In this document: in pieces, positions 1-4,920 of the stretch | How positions within the stretch are numbered: position 1 is the first letter of the stretch | Layout of the letters: the number at the start of each line of letters is the position of its first letter | Notes under the pieces: generated by a model | Databases searched by the model: none | Told to the model about the DNA's origin: nothing | The model's input: the letters and a program-made list of their open reading frames with translations, nothing else | DNA from: Bacteroidota bacterium | GTDB lineage: Bacteria > Bacteroidota > Bacteroidia > Flavobacteriales > Weeksellaceae | Length of the DNA: 6,074 bases | Direction of reading: 5' to 3' | Assembly: GCA_023458535.1 (NCBI GenBank) | Contig: JAEWYW010000042.1 | Span: forward strand, 1-6,074 | Position numbers and translations under genes: made by a program

Positions 1-561
1 TATTGGTCGGACAAAGCACGAGAAGACTATTTTTCTGTATATGGAAACAAATTAACCACAGTATATAAAAACCATGAACCCGAGGATGTTTTCCCAGGTC
101 AGTTGAATTTAAGAGGAAGTTTTGGACTGTTTAGCATAGATGCTTTAACGCTGCGTGCGTCGGCTTTAAAAAAGGTACATCCTTGGATGAAAACCCACTT
201 GAGATTACATCAGGACACCGAATTTTTATTTAGACTCTCCTACTATGTAAAATTGTATCCTGGAGTATTAGACCAAGCGGTTGCAATGCGCGGTGTGCAC
301 GAAAATAATCGAATTTCTCAAGTTGATTCAAAAAAAGTAAAAGCATCCAACTCTCGAGTAATGCTATGGCGCGAGGTAAACCAATGGGCTCAATCCGAAG
401 AAACAATGCCCGAAGAATATAAACTGCATATTAAACGAATGCACAGAAGCTGGGAAATCGCCAATGCAAGCCCTGTCAAAAAATTCGGAATGATTGCGAA
501 GTACCTTTTATTGGATTATAAAAGTATTCGATCGGGTTTGTATAATATAAATTTCAGGTAA
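1..561 (+). CDS. Glycosyltransferase family 2, C-terminal fragment (5' end outside window)
   Basis: The reading frame is open from the first base and ends at a TAA at 559-561 followed directly by a second TAA. This gives 186 residues without the N-terminus; there is no reason to start at the internal TTG at 103. Residues about 38-80 (RGSFGLFSIDALTLR, then LRLHQDTEFLFRL) match the acceptor half of GT-A fold family 2 glycosyltransferases. In that family the acidic residue in the xDxEF stretch (Q71-D72 here) serves as catalytic base. A later GVHENNR (about 98-104) is also typical, in the place of the family's R/H-xH-xxNR element. The nucleotide-binding DxD half must lie upstream of the window. 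It probably adds one sugar to a lipid-linked surface-glycan intermediate on the cytoplasmic face of the inner membrane; donor and acceptor cannot be read from sequence. The gene converges with the minus-strand ketosynthase gene, with 3 bases between stop codons. Confidence 0.88.
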   Translation, partial: YWSDKAREDYFSVYGNKLTTVYKNHEPEDVFPGQLNLRGSFGLFSIDALTLRASALKKVHPWMKTHLRLHQDTEFLFRLSYYVKLYPGVLDQAVAMRGVHENNRISQVDSKKVKASNSRVMLWREVNQWAQSEETMPEEYKLHIKRMHRSWEIANASPVKKFGMIAKYLLLDYKSIRSGLYNINFR

Positions 562-564
562 TAA

Positions 565-1536
565 CTACTGTGAGTGTCGCTCTAAGCAAACAGCACCCCA
601 AGAATATCCAACACCAAAGCCAACCAACATTACTTGGTCATTCTTATCATTAAAAATTTTCTTAAACGCAATAGGGATTGTTGAAGAAACCGTATTGCCG
701 TAATTTTCCATTTCTAGCACGAATTTATCCTCAGGAATGCCAATTTTCTTTCTCAAAAAATTCAGCATAAAAGTATTGGCCTGATGGAAAACAAATTGAT
801 CGACATCTTCCAATTTCACATCATTCAGAATTAAATTTTCCTGTACGACACCTGGAATATTTTTTGCAGTGAAATTAAAAATTTCCTTCCCATTCATGTA
901 CAGAAAATTGTCCAGATCATTCTCATCATTGGTTTTTGGTTTTTTGCTAGCTCCATTTTTAATGATGAGATTTTCAGCTCCACTCCCATCGGTGCCTAAA
1001 TTAAATTTTCCAATCTTATACTTTCCAGAACTACTGATTAAAGTGGCAGTTGCAGCATCTCCGAATAAACTCAAATTTCCTTTATCATCTTCGTGAATGT
1101 GCTTGGTATAAGTTTCTGCTGTTACTAACACAACATTCTTAAAATTTCCTGTTGAAACCAATGCATCAGCCAACGAAAGGCCATAAATGTACCCCGAGCA
1201 TCCTTGATTGATGTCTATCGCACCGCAAGTTTTTGAAAGTCCTGCTCTGTGCTGCGCGAGACATGCTGTGGTAGGGAGAAAATAATCTGGACTTTGAGTA
1301 CAAACAATCAGATAATCAATATCTTCTTTTTTGATTTTCACTTCAGAAAAAAGATTTTCTAATGCTTTAACTGCAATGTCTGAACTGAACTCATCTTTAG
1401 CAGTTCGGTTTCTGTTTTTTATACCAATTTTATCAAATATTTGCGCCGAGTTCCAATCTGGAAAACGTTGCGCAATTTCTTCATTAGAAATTTTGTGTGA
1501 AGGAATATAAGTGGAAATATGCTGTATGAAAGCCAT
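565..1536 (-). CDS. Beta-ketoacyl-ACP synthase III family protein (FabH-like)
   Basis: This 323-residue protein is full length for the KAS III family (E. coli FabH is 317). It has the thiolase fold signatures in order: catalytic Cys113 in DINQGCSGYIYGL, FGDAATATL at about 158-166, His251 in FVFHQAN, Asn281 in ENYGNTVSSTIP, and the C-terminal glycine-rich GFGVGYSWG at 306-314. Cys-His-Asn is the KAS III triad for acyl transfer to Cys and decarboxylative condensation with malonyl-ACP. The QGCSGY context differs from housekeeping FabH (AACAGF in E. coli) and resembles KAS III paralogues in glycan and secondary-metabolite clusters. The start ATG at 1534-1536 lies 3 bases after the carrier-protein stop, so the two are almost certainly co-translated. 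Inference: it extends or transfers an acyl chain on the neighbouring carrier protein for a glycan substituent, and is not the general fatty-acid initiator. Whether it condenses or only transfers acyl groups cannot be told from sequence. Confidence 0.93.
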   Translation of the reverse strand: MAFIQHISTYIPSHKISNEEIAQRFPDWNSAQIFDKIGIKNRNRTAKDEFSSDIAVKALENLFSEVKIKKEDIDYLIVCTQSPDYFLPTTACLAQHRAGLSKTCGAIDINQGCSGYIYGLSLADALVSTGNFKNVVLVTAETYTKHIHEDDKGNLSLFGDAATATLISSSGKYKIGKFNLGTDGSGAENLIIKNGASKKPKTNDENDLDNFLYMNGKEIFNFTAKNIPGVVQENLILNDVKLEDVDQFVFHQANTFMLNFLRKKIGIPEDKFVLEMENYGNTVSSTIPIAFKKIFNDKNDQVMLVGFGVGYSWGAVCLERHSQ

Positions 1537-1539
1537 TAC

Positions 1540-1767
1540 CTATGAAATTACATCGTTATAAAGTTCTTTAATGTTTTTGTACTTTTCAAAATCTTCAACT
1601 TCCAGTACTTTCCCATAATCTGCTTCAATCATCACCATTTGCGCCATTGCAGTAAGCGAATCCCAATATTCAGCATTATTAAAATCAGTCTCTGGGAAAA
1701 CCTCAACTTCTTTAGTATCCAACTCTTCTTTAAATTTTTCTATAAATTCTGCTAATCCTGCATCCAT
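1540..1767 (-). CDS. Divergent acyl carrier protein
   Basis: A small acidic helical protein carrying the carrier-protein signature WDSLTAM. Ser37, counted from the chosen start, is the expected 4'-phosphopantetheine attachment site. The usual DSLxxVE is changed to DSLTAMAQ. With the ATG at 1765-1767 it has 75 residues and begins MDAGLAEFIEKFKEEL, the normal helix 1 of ACPs. An upstream in-frame TTG at 1797 would add ten residues (MLFSLLNVIY) unlike any ACP N-terminus, so it was not chosen. No Shine-Dalgarno is visible, as usual in Bacteroidota; the leader is AT-rich. The TAG stop (1540-1542) is 3 bases before the ketosynthase ATG, which ties the two as carrier and enzyme. It needs a PPTase acting in trans, since none is encoded here. 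Similar ACP plus FabH-like pairs are known in glycosylation loci, for example the Campylobacter jejuni flagellin glycosylation island. Confidence 0.87.
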   Translation of the reverse strand: MDAGLAEFIEKFKEELDTKEVEVFPETDFNNAEYWDSLTAMAQMVMIEADYGKVLEVEDFEKYKNIKELYNDVIS

Positions 1768-1923
1768 ATAAATTACATTTAATAAACTAAATAACAATTA
1801 TGATTCCAATTTAACCAAAAAAACGGTTATTAATGGACTGTTTTTAATTATTTATTCAAAAAATCTACGAATTGTCAGAGAATCAAATCTTTAAAAAATA
1901 GAGCGCACAATTTGAAAATGCAG
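1768..1923. other. AT-rich intergenic gap between methyltransferase and carrier-protein genes
   Basis: This 156-base non-coding stretch is the longest gene-free interval in the window. On the minus strand it is the leader of the carrier-protein gene. It is made mostly of A/T runs. The only secondary structure seen is a 5-bp TAACC/GGTTA stem at 1812-1816 and 1825-1829 with an 8-base loop, too weak to call a terminator. It may hold a promoter for the carrier-protein/ketosynthase pair. Confidence 0.5.
1860..1887 (-). promoter_or_regulatory. Weak candidate promoter for the carrier-protein/ketosynthase pair
   Basis: On the minus strand, TTTG at 1887-1884 is followed after 16 bases by TAGATTTT at 1867-1860. 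This resembles the Bacteroidota -33 TTTG and -7 TAnnTTTG pair, with the final G of the -7 box missing and the spacer slightly short. It lies about 93 bases upstream of the carrier-protein ATG. In DNA this AT-rich such a match can occur by chance, so it is only a pointer. Confidence 0.2.
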
Positions 1924-2694
1924 CTATTTTACAAAAACACCAATGAATTTCCCCTCAAAAGAAATAACCGTGGGCGAAATATTTTTCCCACTGCAGAAAT
2001 CCTGAAATGCTGAGTTGTCGTTGATATCATCACTTATAAAAACACCGCCTTTCCGAAGGTTTTTATATAGCTCTCCATAAGCCCAAAGCATTCCGTTATA
2101 GGCTTTATCCGAGTCGTAGTGAACAACATCTACATTCTTCACTTCACCGAAAATTTTAGGTAACGATTCACGATCTGCAAACCGGAAGAGTTTCCAATTC
2201 TTTTTTAAATCTTCTGGCACCACATAACCCACGTATTGATCACCATTCTGACCCAAATAAGGCATGTCTGAACTGTACAGAATTCCGTTTCGTTTTTGCA
2301 AAGACATCAATGCAGCCAATGAAGACCAGCCGTATGCCACACCTGTTTCAACTACATTTTTTGCTTGGGTGAATTCACACGCATGATAAATAAGTTCTAA
2401 TGCACCAGCACCACCCATCTTGATAGGACACGAATTCTGACGAGACAAAGCAGTCTGATAAACTTCTGGAAATTGCGAGCTGAATTTTTCACTTTTTGCA
2501 CCAAACAGCTTTTCCATAGCTTCTTCCTGTGAAATGGCTATGGATGCAGCCCATTGGTTACTGCTTTCTTTACCTTTTATGGAGGCGCCTCTATTGAATG
2601 TATTTTTGATGATTTTTCTTCCGAGTTCGGGATATAAATCTGGTCTTTTTAGATAGGCAAAAAATGTTTTGGTAATTCTTCCTAATTCACTCAC
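1924..2694 (-). CDS. Class I SAM-dependent methyltransferase
   Basis: With a GTG start at 2692-2694 this is a 256-residue protein. The SAM-binding motif I is VVETGVAYGWSSLAAL (from about residue 114), the glycine loop of the Rossmann-like fold. It is followed by SSDMP (Asp143) at the second strand, VVHYDSDKAYNG (about 190-201) and GGVFISDDINDN (about 216-227). The paired acidic motifs resemble the metal site of Mg-dependent O-methyltransferases (Methyltransf_24/TylF-like), so an O-methyltransferase acting on a sugar or small acyl group is the best guess; substrate unknown. The N-terminal part (SELGRITKTFFAYLKRPDLY) is a helical cap. The frame stays open to a GTG at 2763, but the 23 extra residues would overlap a minus-strand TATTTTTG promoter element at 2713-2720 and the start region of the divergent dehydrogenase gene. 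The shorter start is therefore preferred; the long form (1924-2763, 279 residues) is the alternative. The gene points the same way as the carrier-protein/ketosynthase pair. Confidence 0.83.
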   Translation of the reverse strand: MSELGRITKTFFAYLKRPDLYPELGRKIIKNTFNRGASIKGKESSNQWAASIAISQEEAMEKLFGAKSEKFSSQFPEVYQTALSRQNSCPIKMGGAGALELIYHACEFTQAKNVVETGVAYGWSSLAALMSLQKRNGILYSSDMPYLGQNGDQYVGYVVPEDLKKNWKLFRFADRESLPKIFGEVKNVDVVHYDSDKAYNGMLWAYGELYKNLRKGGVFISDDINDNSAFQDFCSGKNISPTVISFEGKFIGVFVK

Positions 2695-2712
2695 TGTGTC
2701 TGTATTATTCGC

Positions 2713-2720
2713 CAAAAATA
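2713..2720 (-). promoter_or_regulatory. Candidate -7 element for the minus-strand methyltransferase gene
   Basis: TATTTTTG read on the minus strand is an exact match to the Bacteroidota -7 consensus TAnnTTTG. It sits 18 bases upstream of the preferred GTG start at 2694, which would give a short leader of about 10-12 bases. No TTTG or TTG lies at the usual -33 distance. Its position supports the shorter methyltransferase start. Confidence 0.4.
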
Positions 2721-2733
2721 GGATTTTTAAACG

Positions 2734-2752
2734 TATTTTTGAAGTATATTTG
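2734..2752 (+). promoter_or_regulatory. Candidate -7 element(s) for the plus-strand dehydrogenase operon
   Basis: Two exact matches to the Bacteroidota -7 consensus TAnnTTTG lie in tandem: TATTTTTG at 2734-2741 and TATATTTG at 2745-2752. The second is 20 bases before the ATG at 2773. A transcript starting about 5-7 bases after it would have a leader of roughly 13-16 bases. The leader ends in an A-rich AAATAAAAG before the ATG, typical of the SD-less starts of this phylum. A clear -33 TTTG is not visible; only a T run at 2723-2727 lies near the right spacing. Confidence 0.45.
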
Positions 2753-2772
2753 CAAATTATCACAAATAAAAG

Positions 2773-4074
2773 ATGAATTTAAATACTTCTAAAATAGCGG
2801 TTCTAGGACAAGGCTATGTCGGACTGCCACTAAGTCTTGAATTTGCAAAACATTTCCCTACCGTTGGATATGATATTGCTGAAAAAAGAATAGCCGAACT
2901 AAAAAGCGCAAAAGACCATACCAAGGAGACTACATCTGAAGATATTACCGCCAACCTCATTCAAAAATTAGATGGGTTGCAAAACGGATATTTACCATCA
3001 AACAAATTAGATGATATTCGTGATTGTAATGTTTATATCGTTACGGTCCCCACCCCTATTGACGACTCTAACAGACCAGACTTATCTCCTCTTATCAACG
3101 CAAGTTCTATGATTGGTGAGATTTTAAAAAAAGGAGATGTGGTAATTTACGAATCAACAACATTTCCAGGTTGTACAGAGGAAGTTTGCGTGCCGATACT
3201 TGAAGAGAAGTCAGGATTACAATTAAACATCGATTTTTACGTAGGCTATTCGCCAGAACGAATTAATCCGGGAGATAAGATTAATACCCTTCCAAAAATT
3301 AAAAAAGTAACTTCGGGATCAACATCCGAAGCCGCTACGTTTATTGATAATCTCTATAAAAAAATTATCACTGCCGGAACACACCTTGCTCCATCCATAA
3401 AAGTTGCAGAAGCCTCTAAAGCGATTGAAAATGCACAGCGCGATGTCAATATTTCTTTCGTTAACGAATTGGCAATTATATTCGATAAAATAGGAATTGA
3501 TACCGCTGAAGTCCTTCAGGCTGCAGCAACAAAATGGAATTTTCTATCGTACAAACCGGGTCTTGTTGGTGGACATTGTATTGGTGTTGATCCGTATTAC
3601 CTGGCCTATAAAGCAGAAAAAGTTGGTTACATCCCCAATGTAATCCTTTCAGGCAGACGGGTTAACGACCAAATGGGAAGTTTTATTGCGAATAAAGTGG
3701 TGAAATTAATGATCGACAAAGGTATTTTGATTAAAAATTCACAAACATTGATTTTAGGAATCACCTTCAAAGAAAATTGTCCAGACATCAGAAATACGAA
3801 AGTGATTGACATCCATCATGAAATTTCAGATTTTGGAAGCAACGTTACCATATTTGATCCATGGGCAAATCCCGAACAAATTAGTAAGGAATATGCTATC
3901 ATTTCCACCAACCAATACGGAGATATCAAGGATAAAAAATTTGATGCCATTATCCTCGCTGTTGCGCATGACGAGTTTAAAAATTTAGATATTCAAGCAT
4001 TAAAAACCACAAACGGCATTATCTACGACTGCAAAGGAGTTCTCGACAAAGAAACTGTGGATGCCCGATTATAA
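2773..4074 (+). CDS. tviB: UDP-N-acetylhexosamine 6-dehydrogenase (TviB/WbpA family nucleotide sugar dehydrogenase)
   Basis: This 433-residue protein is full length. It oxidises C6 of a UDP-N-acetylhexosamine (UDP-GlcNAc or UDP-GalNAc) to the uronic acid with two NAD+, in the cytoplasm. The N-terminal Rossmann domain has GQGYVG (Gly12, 14, 17) and Asp34 at the end of strand 2. The central part has TVPTPID (91-97), YESTTFPGCTEE (126-137) and VGYSPERINPGDK (157-169). The catalytic region has Lys216 and Asn220 in ASKAIENAQRDVN, then nucleophile Cys269 and Asp273 in GLVGGHCIGVDPYYL. The C-terminal UDP-binding domain has LGITFKENCPDIRNTKVIDI (328-347) and FDPWA (361-365). The ENAQRDVN and TFKENCPDIRNTK stretches are those I recall for the Vi-antigen enzyme TviB and WbpA, not for UDP-glucose dehydrogenase (Ugd). 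The exact substrate is not decidable here. It is the first gene of the plus-strand run and its TAA abuts the next ATG. Confidence 0.93.
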   Translation: MNLNTSKIAVLGQGYVGLPLSLEFAKHFPTVGYDIAEKRIAELKSAKDHTKETTSEDITANLIQKLDGLQNGYLPSNKLDDIRDCNVYIVTVPTPIDDSNRPDLSPLINASSMIGEILKKGDVVIYESTTFPGCTEEVCVPILEEKSGLQLNIDFYVGYSPERINPGDKINTLPKIKKVTSGSTSEAATFIDNLYKKIITAGTHLAPSIKVAEASKAIENAQRDVNISFVNELAIIFDKIGIDTAEVLQAAATKWNFLSYKPGLVGGHCIGVDPYYLAYKAEKVGYIPNVILSGRRVNDQMGSFIANKVVKLMIDKGILIKNSQTLILGITFKENCPDIRNTKVIDIHHEISDFGSNVTIFDPWANPEQISKEYAIISTNQYGDIKDKKFDAIILAVAHDEFKNLDIQALKTTNGIIYDCKGVLDKETVDARL

Positions 4075-4920
4075 ATGATGAAGAAATTCTCGATACTGGT
4101 TGCAAATTATAACAATGGTACGTTTTTTAAAACTTGCTACGATTCCATTTTATCTCAAAAATATCCTCATTTTGAAGTGATTATACTTGATGATGCATCT
4201 ACCGATAACTCTTTGGAGGTTATTCGCGAGATGATTGGTAATGATAATCGTTTTAAAATCTTTACCAATGAGCAAAATTCGGGTGTCGGAATTACAAAGG
4301 CACGTTTGATTGAGCTCGCTTCTGGAGAGTATTGCGGATTTTGTGATCCTGATGACGCACTGTCGCCAGATGCCTTGCAGGATGCAGTTGATGTTTTTTC
4401 AAAAGACGAAAATACAGTTCTAGTTTACTCCAATTTTTATGATTGTGATGAGTATCTACAACCTCGAAACATTTCAAAAGCTTCGAAAGCCGTCCCATCC
4501 AAGGATCCGTATTTTTTTAATTGTCCCATTCATATGGTGCATTTCGTGGCTTTCAGAAAAGACATCTACGAAACTACCAGTAAAATGGATACTTCTAAGA
4601 AAATCGCCGAGGACCAAGACTTGTACCTGAAAATGTACGAAAAAGGTAAAGTACAATTCATTGATAAGCCCAATTATTACTACAGAAAGCATTCCGGTGG
4701 TATTTCACAAAATGAAAACAAACAAAAATCCTACGAGTATTGGGCTGAAGTAATCTTCAATGCAATGAAAAGACGCGGATTAACGAAAATTAATGGACAA
4801 AAAATCCCAGCGACATTTAGCAACTCGCAGGAAATATTTGACCTTCTTGCGTATCAGAATAAATTGCCATTCAGATTAAAAAAGAAAGTGAAAATTCTCA
4901 TCCAAAATATTTTCTCATGA
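4075..4920 (+). CDS. Glycosyltransferase family 2 (GT-A fold)
   Basis: A 281-residue protein beginning FSILVANYNNGTFFKTCYDSI, the classic family 2 N-terminus, with ILDDASTD (Asp39-Asp40) for UDP-sugar base binding. The metal-binding DxD is in CDPDDALSP (Asp91, Asp93). The catalytic-base motif is EDQDLYLKM (Glu179-Asp180), then YYRKHSGGIS (202-211), the usual H-x(2-3)-S segment near the active site. No transmembrane helix is evident; the last 20 residues are basic (RLKKKVKILIQNIF) and could touch the inner membrane. It most likely adds one residue of the repeat unit to an undecaprenyl-linked acceptor; sugar and linkage are unknown. The start codon follows the dehydrogenase TAA with no gap. A second ATG follows immediately at 4078, so the N-terminus may be one residue shorter. 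It ends in an ATGA overlap with the next gene, so translation is probably coupled. Confidence 0.92.
   Translation: MMKKFSILVANYNNGTFFKTCYDSILSQKYPHFEVIILDDASTDNSLEVIREMIGNDNRFKIFTNEQNSGVGITKARLIELASGEYCGFCDPDDALSPDALQDAVDVFSKDENTVLVYSNFYDCDEYLQPRNISKASKAVPSKDPYFFNCPIHMVHFVAFRKDIYETTSKMDTSKKIAEDQDLYLKMYEKGKVQFIDKPNYYYRKHSGGISQNENKQKSYEYWAEVIFNAMKRRGLTKINGQKIPATFSNSQEIFDLLAYQNKLPFRLKKKVKILIQNIFS

Noticed and set aside
554..571. Imperfect palindrome CAGGTAATAACTACTG at the tail-to-tail junction as a bidirectional terminator
   Set aside because: Only three bases at each end pair; there is no stable stem and no flanking T run.
869..1096. 75-codon plus-strand open frame inside the ketosynthase gene
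   Set aside because: It is antisense to conserved KAS III coding sequence and its translation is a low-complexity hydrophobic/serine shadow with no recognisable domain.
1812..1829. TAACC/GGTTA inverted repeat with an A-rich (plus) or T-rich (minus) loop, considered as a terminator or operator
   Set aside because: The stem has only 5 pairs, the T run is in the loop and not after the stem, and such short repeats are expected by chance in AT-rich DNA.
2695..2763. N-terminal extension of the methyltransferase to the GTG at 2763
   Set aside because: The extension shows no domain feature, overlaps promoter-like elements on both strands, and nearly touches the divergent start codon. Kept only as an alternative.
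4292..4692. Several 60-70 codon open frames on both strands within the GT2 gene
   Set aside because: All overlap the well-supported GT2 frame with its DxD and ED motifs and have no independent evidence.
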